A stretch of 64,000 bases of DNA from Actinomadura sp. NAK00032 (GCF_013364275.1 NZ_CP054932.1:5146001-5210000), one strand, 5' to 3'. Positions 1 to 9,499 are shown, numbered from the stretch's first letter. The notes: generated by a model from the sequence alone, not told the origin. Program-made: numbers and translations.

Positions 1-1251
1 GTGCGCGGCCTCGTCCAGGTCGATGCCGGTGGCCGTGCACAGGTCGTCGCGCAGCGCCGCGTAGGCCAGCGCCGCGGAGTACTGGCTGTCGTTGAGGTGC
101 AGCACGTCGCCGGTGCGGCCCGCGAACTCGAACCGGCCGGCCTTCAGCCCGGGGCCGTCCAGGGCCGGGCGGCGGATCATCCGGTCGCCGAGCTTGAGCC
201 GCAGCAGCGGCGCCTCGTGCGCGTGCAGCCGGGTGACGACGAGCTCGCCCTCCTCGCCCTCGGCGACCGCGCGCCCCGCCTCGTTGACGATCTCGACCAG
301 GTGCAGGCCCGGCACCGCCGCCAGGCAGGGCGAGTCGTCGCGGAGCTGGAGGCCGATGGTCTCCGCCTGCGTCGCGGCGAAGTAGCTGAGGATCGCGACG
401 TTCGGGTACAGCGCGCGCAGCTCGGCCCGCTTGCGCTGCGGCAGCACGCCGCTGCCGTAGAGGGCGACGCGGAAGTTCTCGCGCGCCTCGCGGCTCAGCC
501 CGGCGCCGAGGTCGGCGAGGACGGCGACGCCCGCGGAGATGCCCATCATCGCCTTCGGCCCCGGGTAGGAGAACATGTGCTCCAGGACGGGCCCGGTGAC
601 GGGGCCGGCGCCGATGTAGTTGACGCCCGGCACCTGCTGCAGCACGCCGCCGACCATCGTGCCGCTGCTCCACATCTGGTAGTCGGCGAGGTTGGTGAAC
701 AGCCATTTCGGGTCGCCGCCGCGCAGGTGGCCGCGCAGCTGGTAGGTGCCCATGAACGCGCCGGCGACCCGGTAGGTGTCGCGCAGCTCCCGCAGCGAGT
801 AGACGATCTCCAGCGGGAGCCCGTCGCCGGTGCCGCCGCTGGCGACGATCTCGAAGCCGCCGCGGCTGAGCGGCACGACCATGCCGGGCCGCGCGCCCAT
901 CACCATGTCGCGCTGGACGGCCTTGTCCGACAGCGGGATCTGCTCCCACTCGGCGTAGGTGGCGGGCGGGCCGGTGATCCCGGCGGCGCTGAGCCGCTCC
1001 TTCCACAGCGGGTTGAGCAGCACGGTGTTGACCATCTGCTGCAGGCGGCGCAGGACGAGCGCGTCCTGGACCTCGTGGGGGGTCTCGCTGTACGGGACGC
1101 CGCACAACCGCTCGCACGCCCGCATCTTGCCCGCGAACGAGGGCAGGTCGGGGACGGTGTCGGCCGACCACGGCTGCATCTCCTCGTCGGGGATCAGCCG
1201 GGCCGCGACCTCGGCGGCGCCGGCCGCCCGGTCCAGTCGCATGACGCTCAT
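1..1251 (-). CDS. Adenylate-forming enzyme, phenylacetate-CoA ligase-like (partial, 3' end off the left edge)
   Basis: Reverse-strand frame open from ATG 1251 to the window edge (417 codons, no stop seen). It starts MSVMRLDRAAG, with an AGGAG ribosome site 6 nt upstream. A Gly/Ser-rich phosphate-loop-like segment, VASGGTGDGLPLEI, at about residues 120-133 and later segments ALYGSGVLPQRK and GELVVTRLHAHEAPLLRLKLGDR fit the PaaK/F390-synthetase branch of ANL adenylating enzymes, which activate a carboxylate as acyl-AMP. The substrate cannot be read. It begins 16 nt after the PLP decarboxylase stop, so the two are probably co-transcribed. The family assignment is good; membership in a biosynthetic cluster to the left is an inference. 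Confidence 0.7.
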   Translation of the reverse strand, partial: MSVMRLDRAAGAAEVAARLIPDEEMQPWSADTVPDLPSFAGKMRACERLCGVPYSETPHEVQDALVLRRLQQMVNTVLLNPLWKERLSAAGITGPPATYAEWEQIPLSDKAVQRDMVMGARPGMVVPLSRGGFEIVASGGTGDGLPLEIVYSLRELRDTYRVAGAFMGTYQLRGHLRGGDPKWLFTNLADYQMWSSGTMVGGVLQQVPGVNYIGAGPVTGPVLEHMFSYPGPKAMMGISAGVAVLADLGAGLSREARENFRVALYGSGVLPQRKRAELRALYPNVAILSYFAATQAETIGLQLRDDSPCLAAVPGLHLVEIVNEAGRAVAEGEEGELVVTRLHAHEAPLLRLKLGDRMIRRPALDGPGLKAGRFEFAGRTGDVLHLNDSQYSAALAYAALRDDLCTATGIDLDEAAH

Positions 1252-1267
1252 CGCGCACTCCTGTTCG

Positions 1268-2794
1268 TCACGGGTTCTGTTCGCGGAGCACCCGCTCGCC
1301 GGTCTCCCTGATCTCGGCGAGCAGCATCCGGACGTGCTCGGTGCCGGCCTGGTGGTTCATCATCACGACGCGCAGCGCGGCGGTGCCCCGCACGTCGACC
1401 TTGGAGATGAAGAAGCGCCCCGACCGCCGGACCCGGTCGCGGATCTGCAGTTGGAGGCGGTGCACCCGGCCGGCGGCGACGCCCGGCGGGCGGTGCCGGA
1501 AGCAGAGGATGTTCGCCTCCGGCAGGTGCAGCGTCTCGAAGTCGGGTTCGCCCTGCAGAATGTCGTGCGCGTCCCGGGTGAGCCGGCACAGATATTCGAT
1601 CTTCTCGGCGAACAGCGCGCGGCCGTAGACGGCCCACAGCGTCCACAGCGGCATGATCATCGGGCGTTTCGTGCATTCGAAGTTCTTGTCGCCGCTGTCG
1701 AATTCGCAGAACGGATCGGGTTCCTCGTCGAAAACATAACTGGCGCGCTGCCGGAACGCGCCGAGGGCCGCTTGCGCGTTCCGGTAGAAAAGCAGGGTGC
1801 AGGGCGCCGGGACGAACATCATCTTGTGCGCGTCCCAGGCCAGCGAGTCGGCCTTCTCGATGCCCCGCAGCCGGTGCCGCAGCCGGTCCGACACCAGCAG
1901 GCTGGCGCCGTGCGCGCCGTCGACGTGCAGCCAGATGCCGCGCTCGGCCGCGATGCCGGCGAGCCGGTCGATCGGGTCGAACGCGCCGAGCGCCGTGGTG
2001 CCGGCCGAGGCCACCAGGCAGAACACCGCGAGGCCCCGCCGCTCGGCCGCGGCGAGCACGGCCGGCACCCGCTCGGCGATGATCTGCCCGCGCCGGTTCA
2101 CCGGCAGCCGGACCAGCCGCGCCTCCCCGACGCCGAGCACCCCGGCCGCCCGGGTCACGCTGTAGTGGACGTCCTCGCTGACCGCGATGGCCGGGGCCGG
2201 GCCGCCGCCGTGCCGGCCGCCCGCCCAGATGCCGGGGAAGGCGCGGTTGCGGGCGGCGAGCAGCGCGGTGAGGTTGGCCAGCGAGCCGCCCGAGGTGGTG
2301 ACCATCGCGAAGCGCCCCGGCTCCCAGCCGATGAAGCGGTTGAGCTCGTCGGCCATGATGCGCTCGGCCGTGAGCGGGAGCTGCCCCGCCTCGTAGAAGG
2401 AGGACGGCTGGCCGACGACGGCGCTGACGAAGTCGATCACGCCGGCCAGCGGGACCGCCCCGGAGAACTGGCGGCCCATGTAGCCGGGCGAGTGGACCTG
2501 GATGCCGGTCCGGACGTAGAGGTCGATGATGCCGGCCAGCCGCTTCTCGTCGAACGCCGCGACGCCCTCCTGCCCGGTCGCCATCAGCGCCCGCGCCGCC
2601 CGTCCGAGCACCGCCGGGTCGGTGAGGTCCAGGCCGCGGACCGACAGGTCCGCCAGATACGTCTCCAGCCGCCCGGCGGCCAGTTCGGAATTCCTCCGGA
2701 AAAGATGCGGATCGAATGCGGCGGCCAGCGATTCCCCGGCCGGCGGCCGCGGTCGCGGCACGGGTGGCTGACATTTCCCTGGCGAGTCCGCCAC
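1268..2794 (-). CDS. Pyridoxal-phosphate-dependent decarboxylase, group II (AADC/diaminobutyrate decarboxylase-like)
   Basis: 508 residues, the usual length for group II PLP decarboxylases that remove CO2 from aromatic, acidic or diamino acids. Visible signatures are the PLP-phosphate region TTSGGSLANLTALLAARN (about residue 166), the cofactor-nitrogen aspartate and substrate region LHVDGAHGAS (about 285), and the Schiff-base lysine in WDAHKMMFVPAPC (about 318). GTG 2794 is chosen because GGGGGAA lies 7 nt upstream; no better in-frame start exists. It is the first gene of a leftward operon with the adenylating enzyme. The substrate is not deducible; an amine made here could be acylated by the neighbouring enzyme (inference). 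Confidence 0.85.
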   Translation of the reverse strand: MADSPGKCQPPVPRPRPPAGESLAAAFDPHLFRRNSELAAGRLETYLADLSVRGLDLTDPAVLGRAARALMATGQEGVAAFDEKRLAGIIDLYVRTGIQVHSPGYMGRQFSGAVPLAGVIDFVSAVVGQPSSFYEAGQLPLTAERIMADELNRFIGWEPGRFAMVTTSGGSLANLTALLAARNRAFPGIWAGGRHGGGPAPAIAVSEDVHYSVTRAAGVLGVGEARLVRLPVNRRGQIIAERVPAVLAAAERRGLAVFCLVASAGTTALGAFDPIDRLAGIAAERGIWLHVDGAHGASLLVSDRLRHRLRGIEKADSLAWDAHKMMFVPAPCTLLFYRNAQAALGAFRQRASYVFDEEPDPFCEFDSGDKNFECTKRPMIMPLWTLWAVYGRALFAEKIEYLCRLTRDAHDILQGEPDFETLHLPEANILCFRHRPPGVAAGRVHRLQLQIRDRVRRSGRFFISKVDVRGTAALRVVMMNHQAGTEHVRMLLAEIRETGERVLREQNP

Positions 2795-2847
2795 TGCTCG
2801 TTCCCCCGATTTTCATGACCGTTTATGTATTGGCCCTGACAGTGATG

Positions 2848-2877
2848 AGTCTAGGCAGGCCCGCGATCGCACAACAA
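2848..2877 (-). promoter_or_regulatory. Candidate promoter of the decarboxylase operon
   Basis: On the reverse strand TTGTTG (2877-2872) is separated by 18 nt from TAGACT (2853-2848), about 54 nt before the GTG start at 2794. The spacer length and the TAG-type -10 fit an actinobacterial housekeeping promoter. The surrounding 2817-3010 stretch is the most AT-rich non-coding sequence in the first 10 kb and holds no gene. Confidence 0.35.
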
Positions 2878-3032
2878 GGGCAGTCATCCCTAACCGGCGC
2901 GACACCGGCGGCATTTGGCGATCATTTATCGGCCCGCAATGCCGTCCAATCTGTCGGCATTTATGCGGACTAAAGGAACATCGGCGCCGCCCGGCACGGC
3001 GCCGCGGCGGCCCGATGTCCTACCGTGGTGAG

Positions 3033-5882
3033 GTGACCGAGCATCCTGGGCAGGGCGAACTGGCGGCGGCGCTGCGGGCGGCCGGGGTCGGCGGCGTCGA
3101 CGACTCGGCGCTCGCGCGGGCCATGTACTCCTCCGACGCCTCGCTCTACCGGGTGCCGCCGGCGGTCGTCGTGACGCCCCGGGAGACCGCGGAGCTGCCC
3201 GCGGTGCTGGCGGTGTGCCGCCGGCTCGGGGTGCCGCTGACGATGCGCGGCGGCGGCACGTCCATCGCGGGCAACGCGGTCGGGCCGGGCGTCGTCGTGG
3301 ACGCGAGCCGGCACCTGAACCGGGTGCTGGAGATCGACCCCGAGGCGGGGACGGCGCTGGTCGAGCCCGGGATCGTGCAGGCGCGGCTGCACGAGCTGGC
3401 GGCCGGGCACGGGCTGCGCTTCGGGCCCGATCCCTCCACCCGGACGCGGGCCACGCTGGGCGGCATGATCGGCAACAACGCGTGCGGGTCGCGGGCGCTC
3501 GGCTACGGCCGGACCAGCGACAACGTCCTCGGCCTCGACGTGGTGACCGGCTCCGGCGAGCGGCTCCGGCTCGGCGAGGTCCCCGGCGGCCCGGCCGCGA
3601 GCCCCCTGCTGGACCGGCTGCGCGGGCTGGTGGGCGACAACCTGGCGCTCATCCGCACCGAGTTCGGCCGGTTCGGGCGGCAGGTGTCGGGCTACTCGCT
3701 GGAGCACCTGCTGCCGGAGAAGGGCTTCGACGTCGCGCGGGCGCTGGTCGGCAGCGAGGGGACGCTCGCGCTGACCCTGGCCGCGCGGCTGCGGATGGTG
3801 CGCGAGCCCGCGTGCCGGGTGCTGGTCGTGCTCGGCTACGGGTCGATGGCGGAGGCCGCCGACGCCGTCCCGGCGCTCCTGCCGCACGGGCCGGTGGCCT
3901 GCGAGGGCCTCGACTCGCGCATCACCGGCGTGGTGCGCGAGCGGCGGGGCGCCGGCGCGGTGCCGCCGCTGCCGGACGGGTCAGGCTGGCTGCTGGTGGA
4001 GCTGGCCGGGGCGGAGATCGGGGCGCTGCGGGACACCGCGCGCAAGGTCGTCGGCGACTCCGGCTGCACCGGCTCCATGGTCGTGGAGGACATGGCGCTC
4101 GCGGACGCGCTCTGGCGGATCCGCGAGGACGGGTCCGGGCTCGTCGCGCGGACCCCGGACGGCGAGCAGGCCCACGCCGGGTGGGAGGACGCGGCCGTCC
4201 CGCCCGAGCGGCTCGGCGCCTACCTGCGCGAGTTCGAGGCGCTGCTGGCGGAGCACCGGCTGTTCGGCGTCCCGTACGGGCACTTCGGCGACGGCTGCGT
4301 CCACGTGCGGATCGACTTCCCGTTCGGGCGGGCGAAGGGCACCCGGGTCTTCCGCGACTTCCTGAACGAGGCGGCCGCGCTGGCGGCGCGGCACGGCGGC
4401 ACCATGTCGGGCGAGCACGGCGACGGCCGCGCCCGGAGCGAGCTGCTGCCGCACATGTACTCGCCGGAGGCGCTGGCGCTGTGCGCCGCCGTCAAGGACG
4501 TGTTCGACCCCGGCGACGTGCTGAACCCGGGGGTGATCGTCCGCCCGGCGCCGGTCGACGACGACCTGCGCGCGGTGGGGCTCGTACCGCTCAACCGCGG
4601 GCTCGCGCTCGCCTACCGCGACGACCGCGGCGACCTCTCGCGCGCCGTGCACCGGTGCACCGGCGTCGGCAAGTGCCGCGCCGACAACACGGCGGCGGGC
4701 GGCGTGATGTGCCCGTCCTACCTCGCCACACGCGAGGAGAAGGACTCCACGCGCGGGCGGGCGCGCGTCCTGCAGGAGGTCGTCAGCGGGAAGCTGGGCC
4801 CGGACGGCTGGAAGTCCGACGCGCTGCACGACGTCCTCGACCTGTGCCTGTCCTGCAAGGGCTGCGCGTCCGACTGCCCGACCGGGGTCGACATGGCGTC
4901 CTACAAGGCGGAGGCGCTGGACCGGCGGTACCGCCGGAGGGTCCGGCCGCGCTCGCACTACGCGCTCGGCTGGCTCCCGCGCTGGACGCGGCTCGCGGCG
5001 AAGGCCCCCGCGTCGGTCAGGACGGTGAACGCGGTGCTGCGGTCGCGCGCCCTGAAGCCGCTGCTGGCATGGGGCGCCGGGATCGACCGGCGGCGCTCGC
5101 TGCCCGCGTTCGCGCCGGTGACGTTCCGGCGCTGGTTCGCCTCCCACCGCAGCCCCGAGGGGCGGCACGGCGACGTCGTGCTGTTCGTGGACACCTTCAC
5201 CGACGCGTTCTCCCCCGAGGTCGGGAAGGCGACGGTGCAGGTGCTGGAGCACGCCGGCTACCGCGTGACCGTGACCGAGCGCCCGGTGTGCTGCGGCATC
5301 ACGTGGATCTCCACGGGCCAGCTCGACGGGGCGCGCGCGCAGGCCAGGCAGAGCGTCCGCGCGCTGCTCCCCCACGTCCGGCGCGGGGCGAAGGTCGTCG
5401 GGATGGAGCCGTCCTGCACGGGCGTGCTGCGCTCGGACGCGGCGGAGCTGCTGCGGGGCGTGGACGCCGCCGCCGCGCGCGAGGTGGCCGCCGCGACCCG
5501 CACCCTCGCCGAGCTGCTCGCCGAGACCCCGGGCTGGACGCCGCCCGACCTGTCCGGTGTGGCGGGCGTCGCGCAGCCGCACTGCCACCACCACGCCGTC
5601 ATGGGCTGGACGGCCGACGCGGCGCTGCTGGCGGAGGCGGGCGCGGACGTCGGCCGGATCGGCGGCTGCTGCGGCCTCGCCGGGAACTTCGGCGTCGAGA
5701 AGGGCCACCACGACGTCTCGGTGGCGGTCGCGGAGACGCGGCTCCTGCCGGCCGTCCGGAACGCGGGCGAGGGGGAGGTCGTCCTCGCCGACGGGTTCAG
5801 CTGCCGTACCCAGCTGGCCGACCTGGCGGGCCGCGGCGGCGAGCACCTGGCCCAGCTACTGGCCCGCCACCTTCCCCGCTGA
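3033..5882 (+). CDS. FAD-binding and Fe-S D-2-hydroxyacid dehydrogenase (GlcD/DLD-GlpC fusion)
   Basis: About 949 residues. The N-terminal half is an FAD-linked oxidase type 4 domain: the FAD segments PLTMRGGGTSIAGNAVGPG and STRTRATLGGMIGNNACGSR, with the C-terminal FAD-oxidase lobe ending near residue 500. The C-terminal half has cysteine-rich ferredoxin motifs (CTGVGKC with CPSY near 545-570; CLSCKGCASDCPTG near 605) and two CCG-type motifs (VCCGIT, GGCCGLAGNFG). The layout matches E. coli YdiJ and actinobacterial respiratory D-lactate or D-2-hydroxyglutarate dehydrogenases; the substrate is unproven. An in-frame ATG lies at 3015, but TACCGT at 3021-3026 placed 6 nt before GTG 3033 suggests a leaderless transcript starting there. 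Confidence 0.85.
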   Translation: MTEHPGQGELAAALRAAGVGGVDDSALARAMYSSDASLYRVPPAVVVTPRETAELPAVLAVCRRLGVPLTMRGGGTSIAGNAVGPGVVVDASRHLNRVLEIDPEAGTALVEPGIVQARLHELAAGHGLRFGPDPSTRTRATLGGMIGNNACGSRALGYGRTSDNVLGLDVVTGSGERLRLGEVPGGPAASPLLDRLRGLVGDNLALIRTEFGRFGRQVSGYSLEHLLPEKGFDVARALVGSEGTLALTLAARLRMVREPACRVLVVLGYGSMAEAADAVPALLPHGPVACEGLDSRITGVVRERRGAGAVPPLPDGSGWLLVELAGAEIGALRDTARKVVGDSGCTGSMVVEDMALADALWRIREDGSGLVARTPDGEQAHAGWEDAAVPPERLGAYLREFEALLAEHRLFGVPYGHFGDGCVHVRIDFPFGRAKGTRVFRDFLNEAAALAARHGGTMSGEHGDGRARSELLPHMYSPEALALCAAVKDVFDPGDVLNPGVIVRPAPVDDDLRAVGLVPLNRGLALAYRDDRGDLSRAVHRCTGVGKCRADNTAAGGVMCPSYLATREEKDSTRGRARVLQEVVSGKLGPDGWKSDALHDVLDLCLSCKGCASDCPTGVDMASYKAEALDRRYRRRVRPRSHYALGWLPRWTRLAAKAPASVRTVNAVLRSRALKPLLAWGAGIDRRRSLPAFAPVTFRRWFASHRSPEGRHGDVVLFVDTFTDAFSPEVGKATVQVLEHAGYRVTVTERPVCCGITWISTGQLDGARAQARQSVRALLPHVRRGAKVVGMEPSCTGVLRSDAAELLRGVDAAAAREVAAATRTLAELLAETPGWTPPDLSGVAGVAQPHCHHHAVMGWTADAALLAEAGADVGRIGGCCGLAGNFGVEKGHHDVSVAVAETRLLPAVRNAGEGEVVLADGFSCRTQLADLAGRGGEHLAQLLARHLPR

Positions 5883-6647
5883 CGCCGCCTTGCCCGCTGA
5901 CGCCGCCTTTCCCGCTGACAGGGTGCGGGAGAGGGTGAGCGCGGCGGTGTGGACGGCCGGGGCCACCGCGGCCAGGCGCATCTTCGTCGCCCAGCCCGAC
6001 ACCGACAGCGCGCCGAGCGCCAGCCCGCCGGCGCCGAGGACGGGGCTGGCCGCGCACACGATCCCGGCGCCGGACTCCTCCCGGTCGTAGGCGACGCCCT
6101 CGCGGCGGATCCGGGCCAGCTCCTTGGCCAGCAGCCCCGGCGCGGTGACGCTGCGCCCGCTGCGCCTGGCCAGCCCGGCGTCCAGGACGGCCTGCACCGC
6201 CTCCGGCGGGGAGAACGCCAGGATCGCCTTGCCGACCCCGGTGACGTGCGCGGGCAGCCGCCCGCCGACCTGGGACGGCAGCCGCGGCCCGCCGGACGAG
6301 CCGAGGATCTCCACGTAGACGACCTCGGCCCCCTCCAGCACCGCCAGGTGGACGGTCTGCCGGGTCGCCTCCCGCAGGTCCGACATGTAGGGCGCGGCGG
6401 CGTCCCGCAGCACCCGCTGGCGCGGCACCCGCTGCCCGATCTCGAACAGCTTCAGCCCGAGCCGCACGCGGGCGCCGTCGCGCTCCAGCAGGCCCGCCTC
6501 GGCGAGGTCGAGCGCGATCCGGTGCGCGGTGGACTTGGGCAGGCCGCTGCGGCGGGCCAGCTCGGCGGCGCCGAGGCCGTCGTCGTCCGCCCGGAACGCG
6601 GTCAGCACGGCGACGGCGCGGCGCAGGAACGTGTCGTCGGGCGGCAT
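5856..6647 (-). CDS. IclR-family transcriptional regulator
   Basis: 263 residues. N-terminal winged helix (AELARRSGLPKSTAHRIALDLAEAG broken across residues 30-55) and a C-terminal effector domain with VYVEILGS, LPAHVTGVGKAILAF and GAGIVCAASPV, typical of IclR proteins. It diverges from the hydratase-aldehyde dehydrogenase-aldolase operon and is probably its regulator. ATG 6647 is preceded at 6 nt by TACAGT, suggesting leaderless expression; the open frame to 6851 is not needed. Oddity: the C-terminus is a SAGKAA repeat made by an 18-bp tandem repeat, and it overlaps the 3' end of the convergent FAD/Fe-S gene by 27 nt. Confidence 0.88.
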   Translation of the reverse strand: MPPDDTFLRRAVAVLTAFRADDDGLGAAELARRSGLPKSTAHRIALDLAEAGLLERDGARVRLGLKLFEIGQRVPRQRVLRDAAAPYMSDLREATRQTVHLAVLEGAEVVYVEILGSSGGPRLPSQVGGRLPAHVTGVGKAILAFSPPEAVQAVLDAGLARRSGRSVTAPGLLAKELARIRREGVAYDREESGAGIVCAASPVLGAGGLALGALSVSGWATKMRLAAVAPAVHTAALTLSRTLSAGKAASAGKAASAGKVAGQ

Positions 6648-6753
6648 GCCGCCACTGTAGAAGATGTGTCCCACCACGCGGGACGCGCGGATTGCCCGCC
6701 GCGCCCGGGACGGGGGAGGCTCGGCCTCGGCAGACAACGAAAGGACGGCCCCA

Positions 6754-7551
6754 ATGGACCCGGGTTCCGTGGAGAAGGCCGCGGCGGCGCTACTGGACGC
6801 GTACGCCACCGGCACTCCCATCTCGCCGCTGACGAAGGACCAGCCGGACATGTCGGTGGCCGACGCCTACGCGGTCCAGCTCGCCCAGGTCGAGGCGTGG
6901 ACCGCCGCGGGGGCGCGGATCAAGGGGCACAAGGTCGGGCTGACCTCGGCCGCGATGCAGCGCCAGATGGGCGTCGACCAGCCGGACTTCGGCGTCCTGC
7001 TGGACACGATGTTCCTGCAGGAGAGCGCGCCGATCGACACCGGCCGGTTCCTGCAGCCCCGGATCGAGCCGGAGATCGCGTTCGTGCTCGGCCGCCCCCT
7101 CGCGGGGCCCGGCGCGACCACGGCGGACGCCGTCGCCGCCGTCGAGTACGTGCTGCCGGCGCTGGAGGTCATCGACTCCCGCATCGCGGACTGGAAGATC
7201 ACGCTGCCGGACACGATCGCCGACAACGCCTCCAGCGGCGGCGTGGTGCTCGGCACCCGCCCGGTCCGGCTGGACGACCTGGACCTGTCGCTGATGGGCT
7301 GCCTGCTGCGCCGGGACGGCGACCTGATCGACACCGGCGCGGGCGGCGCGGTGCTGGGCTCGCCGATCAACGCGCTGGTGTGGCTGGCGAACGTGCTCGG
7401 CGAGCGCGGCGTGTCCCTTGAGGCGGGGCACGTGGTGCTGCCCGGCTCGATCACCGCGGCCGTGCCGGTCGCGCCCGGCGAGACCCTGACGGCGACGTTC
7501 GCCGGGATCGGTTCTGTGACCGCCCGGTTCGGAAAGGAGGAGCAGGCATGA
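6754..7551 (+). CDS. 2-keto-4-pentenoate hydratase
   Basis: 265 residues of the MhpD/BphH/HsaE family, which adds water to 2-hydroxypenta-2,4-dienoate to give 4-hydroxy-2-oxovalerate after ring meta-cleavage. Family segments visible: IKGHKVGLTSAAMQRQMGVD, the metal-site glutamates in PRIEPEIAFVLGR, and LEVIDSRIADWKI. ATG 6754 is chosen over upstream starts because AAAGGAC lies 8 nt before it. First gene of a coupled three-gene set (ATGA overlap with the next). No ring-cleavage dioxygenase lies in the window, so the upper pathway must be elsewhere. Confidence 0.9.
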   Translation: MDPGSVEKAAAALLDAYATGTPISPLTKDQPDMSVADAYAVQLAQVEAWTAAGARIKGHKVGLTSAAMQRQMGVDQPDFGVLLDTMFLQESAPIDTGRFLQPRIEPEIAFVLGRPLAGPGATTADAVAAVEYVLPALEVIDSRIADWKITLPDTIADNASSGGVVLGTRPVRLDDLDLSLMGCLLRRDGDLIDTGAGGAVLGSPINALVWLANVLGERGVSLEAGHVVLPGSITAAVPVAPGETLTATFAGIGSVTARFGKEEQA

Positions 7552-8444
7552 GCAAGCTGACGGCGGCCATCGTCGGGCCGGGCAACATCGGCACCGACCT
7601 GCTGGTCAAGCTGATGCGCAGCGAGCTGATCGACGTCCACTCGATGATCGGCGTGGTGCCGGAGTCGGACGGGCTGGAGCGCGCCCGCAAGCTCGGCGTC
7701 GAGGCCTCGGCGGAGGGCGTGGACTGGCTACTGAAGCAGCCGGCGCTGCCCGACCTGGTGTTCGAGGCGACGTCGGCGAAGGCGCACCTGGCGAACGCGC
7801 CCCGCTACGAGGAGGCGGGGATCACGGCGATCGACCTGACGCCCGCCGCGACGGGCCCGCTCGTGTGCCCGCCGGTGAACCTGGACACGCTCTCGGACGC
7901 ACCGAACCTCAACATGATCACCTGCGGCGGGCAGGCGACGATCCCGATCGTGCACGCGGTGTCGTCGGTCGTCCCGGTCCCGTACGCGGAGATCGTCGCG
8001 TCCATCGCCTCGCGCTCGGCCGGGCCCGGCACCCGCGCGAACATCGACGAGTTCACCCAGACCACGGCCCGCGCGATCGAGAAGGTCGGCGGCGCCGGGC
8101 GGGGCAAGGCGATCATCATCCTGAACCCGGTGGACCCGCCGATGATCATGCGGGACACGGTGTTCTGCGCGATCCCGTCGGACGCCGACACCAAGGCGAT
8201 CCAGGACTCGATCGAGAAGAGGGTGGCCGAGGTCGCGGTGTACGTGCCCGGCTACTCGCTGCGCGCCGAGCCGCAGTTCGACGAGCCCCGCGACATCTGG
8301 AACGGGATGGCCCGCGTCGCGGTGTTCCTGGAGGTCCGCGGGAACGGCGACTACCTGCCGCCGTGGGCCGGCAACCTCGACATCATGACCGCGGCCGCGG
8401 CCCGGGTGGGCGAGCAGATCGCGCGTAGGAAGGTGGCATCATGA
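7548..8444 (+). CDS. Acetaldehyde dehydrogenase (acetylating)
   Basis: 298 residues of the MhpF/BphJ/HsaG family, which converts acetaldehyde (or propionaldehyde in the steroid branch) plus CoA and NAD to acyl-CoA. N-terminal Rossmann motif VGPGNIGTDL; the catalytic cysteine is in NMITCGGQATIPIVHAVS; the tail has DIMTAAAARVGEQ. Its start overlaps the hydratase stop (ATGA) and its end overlaps the aldolase start (ATGA), as expected for a dehydrogenase that forms a substrate-channelling complex with the aldolase. Confidence 0.93.
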   Translation: MSKLTAAIVGPGNIGTDLLVKLMRSELIDVHSMIGVVPESDGLERARKLGVEASAEGVDWLLKQPALPDLVFEATSAKAHLANAPRYEEAGITAIDLTPAATGPLVCPPVNLDTLSDAPNLNMITCGGQATIPIVHAVSSVVPVPYAEIVASIASRSAGPGTRANIDEFTQTTARAIEKVGGAGRGKAIIILNPVDPPMIMRDTVFCAIPSDADTKAIQDSIEKRVAEVAVYVPGYSLRAEPQFDEPRDIWNGMARVAVFLEVRGNGDYLPPWAGNLDIMTAAAARVGEQIARRKVAS

Positions 8445-9484
8445 GCGCCGCGCAGGAGACACCGGCGAAGATCCGGATCACCGACTCGACGCTGCGGGAC
8501 GGCAGCCACGCGATGGCGCACCGCTTCACCGAGGAGCAGGTCCGCGGGGTCGTGCACGCGCTGGACGCGGCCGGCGTGGAGGTCATCGAGGTCACGCACG
8601 GCGACGGCCTCGGCGGCTCCTCGTTCAACTACGGCTTCTCGCTGGAGGACGACGTCAAGCTCGTCGCCGCCGCGGTGGACGAGGCGTCCCGCGCGAAGAT
8701 CGCGGTGCTGATGCTGCCGGGCGTCGGCACGGTCGAGGACCTGAAGCTGGCGCACGACGCGGGCGCGTCCGTCGCCCGCATCGCGACGCACTGCACCGAG
8801 GCCGACGTCTCGCTGCAGCACTTCGCCGCCGCCCGCGGCCTCGGCATGGAGACCGTCGGGTTCCTGATGATGTCGCACCGGGTGCGGCCGGACGTCCTGG
8901 CGAAGCAGGCCCGGATCATGGTGGACGGCGGCGCGCAGTGCGTGTACGTCGTCGACTCGGCGGGCGCGCTGGTGCTCGGCGAGGCGCAGGAGCGCATCAG
9001 CGCGGTCGTCAAGGAGATCGGGCACGAGGCGCAGGTCGGCTTCCACGGCCACCAGAACCTGTCGCTGGGCGTCGCGAACTCGGTGCTGGCGCAGCAGAAC
9101 GGCGCGCTGCAGATCGACGGGGCGCTGTGCGCGCTCGGCGCGGGGGCGGGCAACTCCCCCACCGAGGTGCTGGTGCCGACGTTCGAGCGGCTCGGCGTCC
9201 CGACGGGCGTGGACGTGCAGGGCGTGATGGCCGCCGCCGACGACGTGGTGAAGCCGTTCCTGCACCGGCTGCCGTTCGCCGACCGGGGCGCGATCACGCA
9301 GGGGTACGCGGGCGTGTACTCCAGCTTCCTGCTGCACGCCGAGCGGGCCGGGAAGCGCTACGAGGTCCCGGTGCACGAGATCCTGCAGAAGGTCGGCGAG
9401 GCCGGCTACGTCGGCGGCCAGGAGGACATGATCATCGACGTGGCGCTCCAGCTGCGCGCGGAGCGCGAGCGCGCGGAGTCCTGA
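8441..9484 (+). CDS. 4-hydroxy-2-oxovalerate aldolase
   Basis: 347 residues, DmpG/BphI/HsaF family: cleaves 4-hydroxy-2-oxoacids into pyruvate plus an aldehyde handed to the partner dehydrogenase. Metal-dependent HMGL-like barrel: ITDSTLRDGSHAMAHRF with the catalytic Arg-Asp pair near residues 18-19 and a His at 23, the metal ligand region GFHGHQNLSLGVANS near 200, and the communication domain at the C-terminus. Last gene of the meta-cleavage set; a strong hairpin follows the stop. Confidence 0.93.
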   Translation: MSAAQETPAKIRITDSTLRDGSHAMAHRFTEEQVRGVVHALDAAGVEVIEVTHGDGLGGSSFNYGFSLEDDVKLVAAAVDEASRAKIAVLMLPGVGTVEDLKLAHDAGASVARIATHCTEADVSLQHFAAARGLGMETVGFLMMSHRVRPDVLAKQARIMVDGGAQCVYVVDSAGALVLGEAQERISAVVKEIGHEAQVGFHGHQNLSLGVANSVLAQQNGALQIDGALCALGAGAGNSPTEVLVPTFERLGVPTGVDVQGVMAAADDVVKPFLHRLPFADRGAITQGYAGVYSSFLLHAERAGKRYEVPVHEILQKVGEAGYVGGQEDMIIDVALQLRAERERAES

Positions 9485-9499
9485 CCCTCCGGGCGCACG

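Noticed and set aside
1..1311. Long rightward open frame at the left edge
   Set aside because: It is antisense to a recognisable adenylating enzyme and has low-complexity Arg/Gly/His composition.
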